The notes under the pieces are model-generated. The model did not search any database. It worked only from the letters and a program-made list of their open reading frames with translations, and was not told the DNA's origin. Shown here in pieces: positions 8,821 to 17,738 of a stretch of 64,000 nt of DNA (the stretch's first letter is position 1; every line of letters begins with the position of its first letter). Where the stretch lies: NCBI GenBank assembly GCA_033763835.1, contig JANRJS010000024.1, positions 62,001 through 126,000 on the forward strand. Direction: 5' to 3'. The stretch is from JAPKYZ01 sp033763835 (GTDB lineage Bacteria; Acidobacteriota; Terriglobia; Bryobacterales; Bryobacteraceae). Both the position numbers and the translations under genes were made by a program.

Positions 8821-9669
8821 GTGATCCACATATCCGAAGACGACGTTCGCCGCTTGCTACCGATGCCGGAAGCGGTGCGCTTAGTGCGCGAGACCTTTGC
8901 CGAATGGCGCGCCGGGCGGGCGGTGAATCAAATCCGCCGTCGGTTGACGCTTGCGAACGGCGCGGGGTTGCACTCGATGGCCGGGGCGGTGGGGAAGTAT
9001 TTCGGGACGAAGTTCTACTCGACCAGTCCTTCTGGTTACGCTTTCCATTTCATGCTGTACTCGGCGGAGACGGCGCAACCGCTCGCCCTGTTTGAGGCGA
9101 ACTGGCTGGGGCAAATCCGCACTGGCGCCACCAGCGGCGTCGCCACGGACTTGCTGGCGAACCCGAACGCGAAAACGCTTGCCGTGATCGGCACGGGATT
9201 CCAGGCGGCCAGCCAGATCGACGCCATTCGTACGGTGCGCCCGTCGATCACCGAAGTGCGTCAGTGGAGCCGCTCGAAGCAGATTAATTGCGCCTCAGCC
9301 GAAGACTGCGTTCGTGGCGCGGACGTTATCTCCACGGCCACATGGGCGAAGGACCCGGTGCTCGAAAACGGGTGGGTTCAAGATGGCGCACACGTCAACG
9401 CGATCGGGTCGAACTACCGGACGAAACGGGAAGTGCCGAAAGAATTGATCGACCGAGCGGGTGTTATCGTGGCGGACTCTATTGAAGCGTGCCAGGACGA
9501 AGCGGGCGATCTTCTTATGGCCGATGTCGATTGGTCTCGGGTCGTGGAACTCAAAGACCTCGACCGGAGTTGGAACCCCAACGCAGTCACGATCTTCAAG
9601 TCTGTGGGGCTATGTGTCGAGGATGTGGCCGTTGCGGGTTACGTCTACGAACGGCTACTCTTCGGGTAG
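8821..9669 (+). CDS. Ornithine cyclodeaminase / mu-crystallin family protein
   Basis: 282 residues from GTG 8821, one base after the DUF29 stop. The segment VIHISEDDVRRLLPMPEAVRLVRETF is the usual N-terminus of the family. IRTGATSGVATDLLANPNAKTLAVIGTGFQA gives the substrate-binding RTGA motif and a Rossmann GxGxxA NAD(P) motif. GSNYRTKREVPKELIDRA and the late Asp-rich segment also fit. The enzyme could be an ornithine cyclodeaminase, a pyrroline-2-carboxylate reductase or an alanine dehydrogenase; sequence alone does not decide. It is slightly shorter than the common 310-330 residues, mostly by loss around the loop after the Rossmann motif. Confidence 0.85.
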   Translation: MIHISEDDVRRLLPMPEAVRLVRETFAEWRAGRAVNQIRRRLTLANGAGLHSMAGAVGKYFGTKFYSTSPSGYAFHFMLYSAETAQPLALFEANWLGQIRTGATSGVATDLLANPNAKTLAVIGTGFQAASQIDAIRTVRPSITEVRQWSRSKQINCASAEDCVRGADVISTATWAKDPVLENGWVQDGAHVNAIGSNYRTKREVPKELIDRAGVIVADSIEACQDEAGDLLMADVDWSRVVELKDLDRSWNPNAVTIFKSVGLCVEDVAVAGYVYERLLFG

Positions 9670-9837
9670 GCTCGAATCGGCGTCGCGCCAAGCGCTGATT
9701 TTCAGACGCCGACAAACCCAGCACAAGCCGTCCTGATCGGCGGAAGTGGAGGGAGACCCGCAAACCGGGCATTTTAGGGTAGTCATACGAACCGGCGGTT
9801 CAGATTCGGGTGGACGGCTCTCAATGTGCCCCTGCAT
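9655..9837 (-). CDS. Small zinc-ribbon protein
   Basis: 60 residues from ATG 9837, or 43 from ATG 9786, which places the initiator three residues before the first CxxC. Two CxxC pairs, LKCPVCGSP and GLCWVCRRL, form a rubredoxin-like zinc ribbon. There is no clear ribosome-binding site before either start. The last 15 bases overlap the convergent cyclodeaminase gene. Function unknown. It is the last of a leftward group (RND pump, zinc-ribbon protein 9866-10102, this gene). Confidence 0.5.
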   Translation of the reverse strand: MQGHIESRPPESEPPVRMTTLKCPVCGSPSTSADQDGLCWVCRRLKISAWRDADSSLPEE

Positions 9838-9865
9838 GGCACTAGTCTAACAAGACGGGCGGCAA

Positions 9866-10102
9866 TTACGCCGCCGTCCGGTTGATCCGCATCACGTAGG
9901 CCGCGTCGAGCGTCGAAGAGCAACGCGGGCAGCGTTGGCCCGCAATCACGCGGGGTAATTTCCGGCCGCTCGCCGTCCGAACGTAACCGACGCGCGCCGG
10001 TACGGTATGGGTACAGATGGGGCAGTACACCGTCGCGTCGTGCGTCGGGGCCGCCGCCGGGTGAGTCTTGGTTTGAACCGCTTGCTCCATCACAGCCGTC
10101 AT
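9866..10102 (-). CDS. Small zinc-ribbon protein with two CxxC pairs
   Basis: 78 residues. The start at 10102 is chosen because GAGAGGA lies seven to thirteen bases upstream. A Thr/Ala/Pro-rich N-terminus (MTAVMEQAVQTKTHPAAAP) leads to VYCPICTHTVPARVGYV and GQRCPRCSSTLDAAYVM, two CPxC knuckles spaced about 30 residues apart. This is a zinc ribbon of unknown role. It lies 74 bases downstream of the RND pump and may be read from its own promoter in that gap. Confidence 0.65.
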   Translation of the reverse strand: MTAVMEQAVQTKTHPAAAPTHDATVYCPICTHTVPARVGYVRTASGRKLPRVIAGQRCPRCSSTLDAAYVMRINRTAA

Positions 10103-10176
10103 ATCGTCCTCTCTCTTTTCAGACAATAGGACGAACGACAGCCGGAAAAAGATTCGCGATTTGGCGAAAAATCGTA

Positions 10177-13100
10177 CTAGTCGCCCGCGACTGGAGCGGG
10201 CGACCCAACGCCCCGCCGCCGCGCGAGCCAACCCTTCGCGTCCTCGACCATCGAGTAGCCCACAGGCACCACCAGCAAGCTCAGCAGCAGGCAAAGCGAC
10301 TGACCGCCGATGATCGTAATCGCGATCGCCGAACGTTGCGAAGCGCCCGCGCCCATGCCAACCGCCGTCGGAATCAAACCGGCGATGATGGCGAGCGTCG
10401 TCATGAGAATCGGGCGCAATCGTACGCGGTTGGCGAGCAGGATCGCCGGGCGCACGGCGTAACCTTTATCCCGCAGGTGATTCATGTAGTCGATCTGCAG
10501 AATGCCGTTCTTCTTAACGATTCCGAGCAGCAACAGAATCCCCAGTGCACTGAACAGATTCAACGTCCGTCCGGTGGCGAGCAGCGAGAGCAGGGCGAAG
10601 GGAATCGACAGAGGCAAGGTCGAAAGGATGATCAGGGGCTGTACCAGACTCTCGAACTGCGCGGCGAGAACCATGTACATGAAGATCGAAGCAAGGCCGA
10701 TCGCGAGCAGCATGTTGGCCGTAGTCTCTTCGAGAATCCGGACTTGGCCGGAGAACTGCGCGCGGAAGCCGGGCGGCAATCCCGTCTCCTCGATAATCCC
10801 CTGAGCGGCGGCGGCGGCGGCGCCGAGCGAAGTGCCCGGCGATTGGTTGCCGTAAATGCCGACGGTGAATTGCCGGTTATAACGGTCGATCCGGCTGGGG
10901 CCGAGGCCGCGTTCGAGCTTGGCGATCGAATCGAGCCGGATCAAGCCTTGCCGCGACGAAGGTACCAGCAGCCGGCTTAACGCGTTTACGTCGTCGCGTT
11001 GTACGTTGGCGAGCCGGATCGTCACCGGGTACTGCTCCGAGTCTTCCTTGTAGTACGAGATCTCGTCCTCGCCCGACATCAGCAGACGCACCGCGGAAGC
11101 GATGTCCGAAACCCGGACGCCCAAGTCGGACGCGAGTTGACGGTCGATATCGATCTGTAGTTCCGGATTATTGAGGTTCAGGTTCGCTTTGATGTCGGTG
11201 AGGGCCGGATGGGCCATCATCTGCATCGAGATTTCGCGCGCCACCGGAACCAGACGCTCCAGATCGGGGCCGAGAATCTGCATACGGATCGGCGCGAATG
11301 TATCGCGTCCGCCGAGCACGTTGGGGAAGGTCAACCGGGGCCGGGCGAAGGCAAACTCGCGCGCCGCCTCGCGGACCTTCTGCCCCATAACGCCGATTTC
11401 GCCGCGCTCGTCCGGCGGCTTGAGCAGGACGGTGATGTAGGCCATCGTCACGCGCTCCAGCATGATCGACGACTGCGGGACCACGGCGACTACGCCGTCG
11501 AGACCCTCGATCTTCTTCGCGAGGCGTAACGCCGCGCGCTCCGTGGCCTCGAGCGACGAACCTTCGGGCAGTTCCAGCCAGACGCCGAGTTCGCTTTGGT
11601 CCTCCTGCGGCATCCAATCGCGCCCCAGCGATTTATTGATGAAGTAGGTCGAACCGAGCGTCACGCAACAAATCGCGATGATCGCCCAGCGGTGGTCGAG
11701 CGACCAATCGAGGCAACGCGTATACCAGCGGTCCAGCCAGCCGCTCTCCGGTTCGTCGTGGCTGTGCGGCGCTTCGCCCGGTTTGCGGATTTTACGTTTG
11801 AGCAGCAGCGCCGAAAGGCTCGGCGTTAGCGTGAACGCCACCAGCATCGACACGAGAATCGACGCGGCCATCGTCCAGCCGAACTGATTCAGATACCGCT
11901 TGGCGTAACCGGACATGAACGCGATCGGAATGAAGATGATGACCAGCGAAATGGTGGTCGCGACGACGGCCAGCGTAATTTCCTTGGTCGCGACGATGGC
12001 CGCCTCTTTGGGAGGCATGTCCTCGCGCTCGATGTACCGGTAAATGTTCTCGAGCACGATGATCGCGTCGTCGATCACGATTCCCACGGCGAGCGTCAGA
12101 CCTAAGAGGGTCATCGAGTTCAGCGTGAAGTCGAGCGCCCGCATCACGGTGAACGTCGTAATGATCGACGTCGGGATGGCGATCGAACTGATGAGTACGG
12201 TCCGCCAGTCGCGGATAAACAGCCAAACGATGATCGAGGCGAGCAAGGAGCCGAGAATCAGGTGCTCTTCGAGCGCCGCTACCGAGGCTTTGATGTAAGT
12301 GGCTTTCTCGCTGATGACGTCGATATGGACTCCCGACGGCAGCGAGGCGTTGATCTGCTTGACTCGCTCCTGAATCTCGTCGACGACTTTGACGGTATTC
12401 GTGCCCACTTGCCGTTGCACGTCGAGAATGACGGCGGGTTTGTTCTTGAAATAGGCGAACGACCGGCGCTCCGCCATGCCGTCCTCGGCGTAACCGACAT
12501 CTTGAATGCGGACGGGCGCGCCGCCGACGTTCTTGACGATGATGCGGCCGAAATCCTCGACCGCCTCCACCCGGCCCATCGTGCGGACGCCGAGTTCGCT
12601 GGGTCCTCGAACGATTCGTCCGCCGGGCGCTTCGATGTTTTCCGAACGGACGGCCCGCTCGATGTCCTGTGCGGACAGGTTGTATGCGTTCAGCTTGTCC
12701 AGATCGAGCAGAACGTTGATCTGGCGCTTCCGTCCGCCCGAGACCTCCACTGCGCCAACGCCGTCGACCGTTTCAAGCGCGCGCCGAACGGTCTTGTCGG
12801 CAAGCTCGGTCAACTCCCGCACCGGGCGGTTTCCGCTGACGGCCAATTTGATGATCGCGTCCGAATCCGGGTCCGCTTTGACGACGCTGGGAGGAAGGGT
12901 GTTGGGCGGCAGTTTGCGGGTGGCGGCGGAAACTTTTTCACGTACGTCTTCGGCGGCCTCGCCGATGTCCTTTTCGAGGACGAATTGAATGCTGATCGAC
13001 GCCGAACCTTCCGTAACGCGAGCCACCATTTCCTCGATCCCCGAAACGGCGGCGATCGATTCTTCAAGCGGCAGTACGACTTGCGAGACCACTTCCTCCG

Positions 13101-13266
13101 GGCTCGCGCCGGGCAGGCGCACCCGGACGTATACCGAAGCCGGGTCAGAGCGCGGGAATAAATCGACGCCCAGATCGACGAAGCTGAACAGGCCCATCAC
13201 GACCATGAACATGATGAGCATGAAGGCGAAAACGGGCCGCTTAACGCAAACTTCGGAGATCGACAT
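10177..13266 (-). CDS. RND multidrug/solute efflux permease (AcrB/MdtB class)
   Basis: 1029 residues, the full length of HAE1/HAE-type RND inner-membrane pumps. The protein has the twelve-helix layout with two large periplasmic loops. The proton-relay Asp pair is in TM4 (GIVIDDAIIVLENIYR, Asp399 and Asp400). The sequence opens MSISEVCVKRPVFAFM, a standard RND N-terminus, and the second half contains the matching GIVKKNGILQIDY segment. Metal-pump signature residues are not obvious, so a hydrophobic-compound exporter is likelier than CusA. No membrane-fusion protein or TolC-like gene is adjacent, which is unusual. It is divergent from the Uma2 gene at 13367. Confidence 0.92.
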   Translation of the reverse strand: MSISEVCVKRPVFAFMLIMFMVVMGLFSFVDLGVDLFPRSDPASVYVRVRLPGASPEEVVSQVVLPLEESIAAVSGIEEMVARVTEGSASISIQFVLEKDIGEAAEDVREKVSAATRKLPPNTLPPSVVKADPDSDAIIKLAVSGNRPVRELTELADKTVRRALETVDGVGAVEVSGGRKRQINVLLDLDKLNAYNLSAQDIERAVRSENIEAPGGRIVRGPSELGVRTMGRVEAVEDFGRIIVKNVGGAPVRIQDVGYAEDGMAERRSFAYFKNKPAVILDVQRQVGTNTVKVVDEIQERVKQINASLPSGVHIDVISEKATYIKASVAALEEHLILGSLLASIIVWLFIRDWRTVLISSIAIPTSIITTFTVMRALDFTLNSMTLLGLTLAVGIVIDDAIIVLENIYRYIEREDMPPKEAAIVATKEITLAVVATTISLVIIFIPIAFMSGYAKRYLNQFGWTMAASILVSMLVAFTLTPSLSALLLKRKIRKPGEAPHSHDEPESGWLDRWYTRCLDWSLDHRWAIIAICCVTLGSTYFINKSLGRDWMPQEDQSELGVWLELPEGSSLEATERAALRLAKKIEGLDGVVAVVPQSSIMLERVTMAYITVLLKPPDERGEIGVMGQKVREAAREFAFARPRLTFPNVLGGRDTFAPIRMQILGPDLERLVPVAREISMQMMAHPALTDIKANLNLNNPELQIDIDRQLASDLGVRVSDIASAVRLLMSGEDEISYYKEDSEQYPVTIRLANVQRDDVNALSRLLVPSSRQGLIRLDSIAKLERGLGPSRIDRYNRQFTVGIYGNQSPGTSLGAAAAAAQGIIEETGLPPGFRAQFSGQVRILEETTANMLLAIGLASIFMYMVLAAQFESLVQPLIILSTLPLSIPFALLSLLATGRTLNLFSALGILLLLGIVKKNGILQIDYMNHLRDKGYAVRPAILLANRVRLRPILMTTLAIIAGLIPTAVGMGAGASQRSAIAITIIGGQSLCLLLSLLVVPVGYSMVEDAKGWLARRRGVGSPAPVAGD

Positions 13267-13366
13267 TAGGTCCTTTCGAGCGGGCGCACGGAGCCCATGT
13301 CACTAAGGGCGATTCTACCGCTATGAATGTTACCGATGCCGGATGTGTGCGTTAGACTCGGGAATT

Positions 13367-13873
13367 ATGGCGACCGCGGCGGCCGTTCCCATCGAGGAAT
13401 TCTGGAAGCTCGTCGAACAAGGCGAACTCGTCGAGTATGTCGATGGGGAGGTTATAGAGAGACCGATGGCTTTGCTGATCCATGGCAAAATTCAGGCCAG
13501 CTTCGGAGATCGCCTACGGAAGTCGATGGAGCCATTCGGTGGAACGGCGGCGGTCAATGTTCATTGCCGCCTCGGCGAACGAAAGATGCGCCTTCCCAAT
13601 ATCGTCGCCTATGATCGGCCCATGCCGGACTACGAGTATCCCGATCTACCGGCGCTAGTCACCGTTGAAGTCGCGGCGCCGTCGGATCGGTTCTCCGATC
13701 TGCTGCGGAAGTGCCAAGAGTACGCCGACTGGCGTGTACCGCACATTTGGATGATCGATCCAGAGCGGCGCGGACTGTACGAGTTTTCAAGTGGGCGGCT
13801 GCGACCGGTCGAATCTTTCTCGATTCCGGAGTATGGGATCGCGTTTTCCCCCGCCGACATCTTCCCCGGATGA
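13367..13873 (+). CDS. Uma2 family (DUF820) protein with altered catalytic Asp
   Basis: 168 residues from ATG 13367. This is the PD-(D/E)XK-like Uma2 family seen by EFWKLVEQGELVEYVDGEVIERP, VTVEVAAPSDRFSDLLRKCQEYADWRVPHIWMIDPE. The usual PDVVV segment reads LPNIVAY here, so the conserved Asp is replaced by Asn, while the later Glu (VEV) and Lys (RKC) are kept. It may therefore be non-catalytic. Its stop overlaps the fabD start (ATGA). A second Uma2 gene in the window (34268-35984) keeps the Asp but is broken by an IS. Confidence 0.85.
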   Translation: MATAAAVPIEEFWKLVEQGELVEYVDGEVIERPMALLIHGKIQASFGDRLRKSMEPFGGTAAVNVHCRLGERKMRLPNIVAYDRPMPDYEYPDLPALVTVEVAAPSDRFSDLLRKCQEYADWRVPHIWMIDPERRGLYEFSSGRLRPVESFSIPEYGIAFSPADIFPG

Positions 13874-14772
13874 CCGTCTTTCAGTTTCCCGGACAAGGCT
13901 CGCAATTCGCGGGTATGGGCCGGTCGCTCGCAAAGGCCTTTCCCGCCGCGAAAGACATTTTCGACCGCGCGGACCGGGCCCTTGGCTTTCCGCTCTCCGA
14001 GCTTTGTTTTCAAGGCCCGGAAGAAGCGCTGAAACTCACGGAGAACACGCAACCGGCGATTCTAACGGTATCGGTGGCCGCTTGGGCCGTCCTGCGGGAG
14101 CGCATCGAGCCGGCGTTTGTCACGGGGCATAGTCTGGGCGAGTATTCGGCGCTTGTGGCGGCAGGGTCGCTCGATTTCGAAGATGCCGTGCGGATCGTCC
14201 GACTCCGGGGACGCTATATGCAAGAGGCGGTGCCCGCTGGAGCCGGCGCAATGGCCGCGCTGCGCGTCGCGGAATCGGAGATCGATGGGATTCTCGGACG
14301 GGCCGCGCAGGGCGAAGTCCTGCAAGCGGCGAATTTCAACGCTCCGGACCAGGTCGTGATCGCCGGAACGGCGGCGGCTGTGGACCGGGCATTGACGCTG
14401 GCGCGCGGCCTGAAACTCCCGGTCAGCGCGCCCTTTCACTGCGATCTGATGAAGCCCGCGCAGGAGCGCTTGGCCGCCGACTTAGCGGCATTGCCCTTCG
14501 CCGATCTTAAGGTTCCCTCGGTCAACAATGTCCGCGCCGAACTTGTGCGGAGCGGCGGGGACGCCCGGCAAGGGCTGATCGATCAAGTGCCCAGCTCCGT
14601 CCGTTGGACGGATGCGATACGCTTGCTCCGCGCCCAGGGCGCGACGACATATATCGAAATCGGACCGAAGGCGGTGTTGACCGGTCTGCTTAAGAAGATC
14701 GACCATACCGCCACGGGACTGAAATTCGGGGAGGCGGAAGACCTTGATCCCTTACTTACTGCTCTTACTTAG
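13870..14772 (+). CDS. fabD: Malonyl-CoA:ACP transacylase
   Basis: 300 residues, normal for the family. FabD moves the malonyl group from CoA to acyl carrier protein for fatty acid synthesis in the cytosol. It has the GQGSQ motif (residues 7-11), the nucleophile elbow GHSLGEYSAL (Ser near residue 87), the malonyl-binding Arg in RLRGRYMQ and the catalytic His in SAPFHCDLM. IEIGPKAVLTGLLKK lies near the end. The ATG overlaps the stop of the Uma2 gene. No fabF, fabG or acpP is nearby, so it is separated from the usual fab cluster. Confidence 0.95.
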   Translation: MTVFQFPGQGSQFAGMGRSLAKAFPAAKDIFDRADRALGFPLSELCFQGPEEALKLTENTQPAILTVSVAAWAVLRERIEPAFVTGHSLGEYSALVAAGSLDFEDAVRIVRLRGRYMQEAVPAGAGAMAALRVAESEIDGILGRAAQGEVLQAANFNAPDQVVIAGTAAAVDRALTLARGLKLPVSAPFHCDLMKPAQERLAADLAALPFADLKVPSVNNVRAELVRSGGDARQGLIDQVPSSVRWTDAIRLLRAQGATTYIEIGPKAVLTGLLKKIDHTATGLKFGEAEDLDPLLTALT

Positions 14773-15358
14773 CCAGCAGCCTCTGGACATAACCCCGAAG
14801 GCCGGATTTGGCGGCTGGGTTCGGGGCGTGCTAACGCCCTCCACCGCTCAACCGCAAACGGAACTCACGCAACCGTCTCCCTGGACTGTCGAGAACGGCG
14901 TCCTACGCGGCGCGGGCGATAAAGCCGGCCACGAATGGCTGCGGTATGACCGCGAGATCGGCGATTTTTCCCTGTCGATCGAGTGGCGCCTTGCGAAGCT
15001 CGACGGCGCGCCCCGGTACAACTCGGGTGTCTTCGTCCGAAACTCGCGGTTCGGGGATATTTGGCATCAGGTGCAGATCGGCCCGCCGGATAACGCCGGG
15101 TATTTTTTCCAGACCACGCCGGTGGACGGGCTGATGAAACGCGTCACCTATAAGGACGCGCAAAAGCCGGTCAAAGTAAACCCGCCTGGAGAGTGGAACC
15201 GTTATGAAATCGAGGTAACCGGTTGCCGCATGTCGGTTAAGGTGAACGGCCAACCATCCAGCGAGATCGAGGATTGCATCCTAAAGCGCGGCTACCTCGG
15301 CGTCGAGGCGGAAGGCTATGCGATCGAATTTCGGAACATTCGGCTGGTGGATCGATAA
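14744..15358 (+). CDS. DUF1080 (3-keto-disaccharide hydrolase-like) protein
   Basis: 204 residues. The TTG start at 14744 gives a short hydrophobic leader (MIPYLLLLLSQQ) and overlaps the last 29 bases of fabD; GGAGGCGGAAG just upstream is a plausible ribosome-binding site. The body is the concanavalin-like jelly roll of DUF1080, shown by WTVENGVLRGAGDKAGHEWLRYDREIGDFSLSIEWRL, APRYNSGVFVRNSRFGDIWHQVQI and EWNRYEIEVTGCRMSVKVNG. The family includes 3-keto-glycoside hydrolases and secreted sugar-binding proteins. It is likely periplasmic. Confidence 0.85.
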   Translation: MIPYLLLLLSQQPLDITPKAGFGGWVRGVLTPSTAQPQTELTQPSPWTVENGVLRGAGDKAGHEWLRYDREIGDFSLSIEWRLAKLDGAPRYNSGVFVRNSRFGDIWHQVQIGPPDNAGYFFQTTPVDGLMKRVTYKDAQKPVKVNPPGEWNRYEIEVTGCRMSVKVNGQPSSEIEDCILKRGYLGVEAEGYAIEFRNIRLVDR

Positions 15359-15465
15359 ATCGAGCCATGTCGGTACGCGTGCCCGTCGACGAAGCGAAGA
15401 TCTCCAAGGGCGAGCAGCGCGGCATGAACGTTCCGAGTAGAACTATCCGAGTTGGAACTAAATGA

Positions 15466-15744
15466 GCGCTAGCTACTATATCGACGCTTGGGCCATTGTT
15501 CGGCATCTTTGGTTCCTGCATCGGTATTGTCGGTTGCTTCAAAGGCGCATCTGGCGATATTTGGTCCTTATATCTACGAATGATGTCCGACTTCTCCGAG
15601 GCTCTCTTCCCGACATGTCTCGCTTTGCTTGTCGCGATCCCCGCTTTTGCCGCCTGGCACATCTTCCGTGCTCGAGTCGATCGCATGGACGATGAGGCGC
15701 GCCTAGCGATCCTCGAACTCGAGTCGCAATTGGCGCGCATGTAA
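15466..15744 (+). pseudogene. 5'-truncated MotA/TolQ/ExbB proton channel remnant
   Basis: From the in-frame stop at 15463 the reading frame gives about 92 residues. The stretch TLGPLFGIFGSCIGIVGCF followed by SDFSEALFPTCLALLVAIPAFAAW and FRARVDRMDDEARLAI matches the last two transmembrane helices of MotA/TolQ/ExbB proteins (PLLGLLGTVxGM...EALxxTxxGLxVAIPA). About half the family length and the first helix are missing, and no tolR/exbD partner is present. A TTG at 15496 could start a short protein, so a small functional fragment is possible, but a gene remnant is the simplest reading. Confidence 0.55.
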
Positions 15745-15755
15745 GATCGAGGGGA

Positions 15756-17687
15756 ATGACCGAGTCGCCCGTCTACCCTCCTTCGCCCGAGTTCTCGGCG
15801 AAAGCCCATGTTCCTTCGCTGGACGCCTACCGCGCTCTGTATGAAGCCGCCGCCAACGACCCGGAGTCGTTCTGGGCGAACCTCGCGCGCACGGAACTCG
15901 ACTGGATGAAGCCCTTCGAACGAACACTCGACTGGAACGCTCCTTTCGCGAAATGGTTTGGCGGCGGCGAGATTAACGCGAGCTACAACTGCCTCGACCG
16001 GCACCTCGCGACGCGCGGCGATAAGACGGCGATTCTTTTCGAGGGCGAGCCCGGCGATACGCGCGCAATCACATACACCGAACTGTACCGTCTCGTTTGC
16101 CGCTTCGCGAACGTGCTCAAGGGTCTCGGCTACAAGCAGGGCGACCGCGCCATTATCTACATGCCGATGGTTCCCGAAGCCGTCGTCGCCATGCTCGGTT
16201 GCGCGCGGCTCGGCGTCACTCACAGCGTAGTATTCGGTGGATTCTCGGCCGAGGCGCTCAAGGCCCGCATTCAAGACCTCGGTGCAAGCCTCGTAATCAC
16301 GGCAGACGGTGGCTGGCGGCGCGGCAAGGAGGTGAAACTCAAGACCGCCGTCGATGAAGCGCTCGCCGATTGCCCCACGGTCACAAACGCGATCGTGTTG
16401 CGGCGTACCGGCTCCGATACACCCATGCAGGCGGGGCGGGATCATTGGTGGCACTCGCTCGACGAGCGGTCGCACGACGATTGCCCCGCCACTCCGCTCA
16501 ATAGCGAACATCCGCTCTTCGTCCTCTACACCTCCGGCACCACTGGCAAGCCCAAAGGCATTTTGCATTCCACCGGCGGCTACCTGCTGCACACCACGAT
16601 GACGATGAAGTGGGTGTTCGATCTGAAGGACTCGGACATTTACTGGTGCACGGCGGACATCGGTTGGGTGACCGGCCACAGTTACATCGTTTACGGGCCG
16701 CTCTCCGCCGGCGCTACGCAAATCATTTATGAAGGCGCGCCCGACTTCCCCGCGTTCGACCGCTGGTGGGCCATCGTGGAAAAGTACAAAGCGACGACCC
16801 TCTACACCTCGCCGACCGCGATCCGCGCGCTCATCCGCCAGGGTGACCATCATCCCAACGCGCACGATCTATCGAGCTTGCGCCCCCTGGGTAGCGTCGG
16901 CGAGCCGATCAATCCCGCGGCCTGGGAGTGGTATCACAACGTGATCGGTAAAGGCCGCTGCCCGATCGTTGATACGTGGTGGCAAACCGAAACTGGCGGT
17001 ATCCTGATCGCACCGATGCCCGGTGCGGTGCCGCTAAAGCCCGGGTCGGGTACGCTGCCCATGCCCGGAGTGATCGCCGAGGTGGTCGATCTCAAAGGCA
17101 ACCCAGTCGCCACGAATGCCGAAGGCTATCTGGTGATCAAGCGCCCTTGGCCGTCGATGATCCGCACCATCTGGGGCGATGCCGAACGCTACGAACAAAC
17201 TTACTGGAGCAAGCTACCGGGCATCTACTTTACCGGCGACGCCGCGCGCTGCGATTCCGACGGCTACTTTTGGGTCCTGGGCCGCGTTGACGACGTGATG
17301 AACGTTAGCGGTCACCGGCTTTCGACGATGGAAGTCGAATCCGCGCTGGTCGGTCATCCAGCGGTGGCGGAGGCGGCGGTAGTCGCGAAACCGCACGAGA
17401 TCACCGGCCAAGCCGTGTGCTGCTTTGTGACGCTCAAGAAGGGCGTGGCCGACAGTCACGACGCACTGGGCAAAGAGCTTCGCCAATGGGTAGCGCGCGA
17501 GATCGGAGCGTTCGCCCGCCCCGAGGAAATACGATTCACCGAAGCGTTACCGAAGACGCGCTCCGGCAAGATCATGCGCCGGCTGCTCCGCGAACTGGTG
17601 ACGAACCACACCGTGGCGGGCGACGTGACAACGCTCGAAGACATGGGTGTGTTGACGCGGCTCGCGGCGCAACAGGACGAAGATTAG
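15756..17687 (+). CDS. acs: Acetyl-CoA synthetase (AMP-forming)
   Basis: 643 residues, the normal length. It activates acetate with ATP and CoA via acetyl-AMP. The ATP-binding P-loop TSGTTGKPKG is near residue 258. VDTWWQTETGG near residue 405 carries the Trp that restricts the acyl pocket to acetate. YFTGDAARCD, GRVDDVMNVSGHRLST and the C-terminal lysine motif SGKIMRRLLRE (near residue 604, the site acetylated in many species) complete the adenylation fold. It starts 11 bases after the channel remnant and seems to be a single-gene unit. Confidence 0.95.
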   Translation: MTESPVYPPSPEFSAKAHVPSLDAYRALYEAAANDPESFWANLARTELDWMKPFERTLDWNAPFAKWFGGGEINASYNCLDRHLATRGDKTAILFEGEPGDTRAITYTELYRLVCRFANVLKGLGYKQGDRAIIYMPMVPEAVVAMLGCARLGVTHSVVFGGFSAEALKARIQDLGASLVITADGGWRRGKEVKLKTAVDEALADCPTVTNAIVLRRTGSDTPMQAGRDHWWHSLDERSHDDCPATPLNSEHPLFVLYTSGTTGKPKGILHSTGGYLLHTTMTMKWVFDLKDSDIYWCTADIGWVTGHSYIVYGPLSAGATQIIYEGAPDFPAFDRWWAIVEKYKATTLYTSPTAIRALIRQGDHHPNAHDLSSLRPLGSVGEPINPAAWEWYHNVIGKGRCPIVDTWWQTETGGILIAPMPGAVPLKPGSGTLPMPGVIAEVVDLKGNPVATNAEGYLVIKRPWPSMIRTIWGDAERYEQTYWSKLPGIYFTGDAARCDSDGYFWVLGRVDDVMNVSGHRLSTMEVESALVGHPAVAEAAVVAKPHEITGQAVCCFVTLKKGVADSHDALGKELRQWVAREIGAFARPEEIRFTEALPKTRSGKIMRRLLRELVTNHTVAGDVTTLEDMGVLTRLAAQQDED

Positions 17688-17708
17688 CGCTTCCACGTTT
17701 TGCGAGAC

Positions 17709-17732
17709 CCTCTCGTCAATACGGTCGAGAGG
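17709..17732 (+). promoter_or_regulatory. Hairpin covering the ribosome-binding site of the next gene
   Basis: CCTCTCG (17709-17715) pairs perfectly with CGAGAGG (17726-17732) around a 10-base loop. The right arm contains GAGAGG, the ribosome-binding site six bases before ATG 17739. The structure could reduce initiation or serve as the acs transcript end. There is no T run, so intrinsic termination is weakly supported. Confidence 0.35.
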
Positions 17733-17738
17733 TCCTGC

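Noticed and set aside
15367..15465. 32-codon frame between DUF1080 and the channel remnant
   Set aside because: No recognisable protein and no ribosome-binding site; too weak to call.
15237..16865. Long open frame of 542 codons on the minus strand across acs and the DUF1080 gene
   Set aside because: It lies opposite strongly recognised acs sequence, has no family similarity and Arg-rich composition typical of a GC-rich antisense frame.
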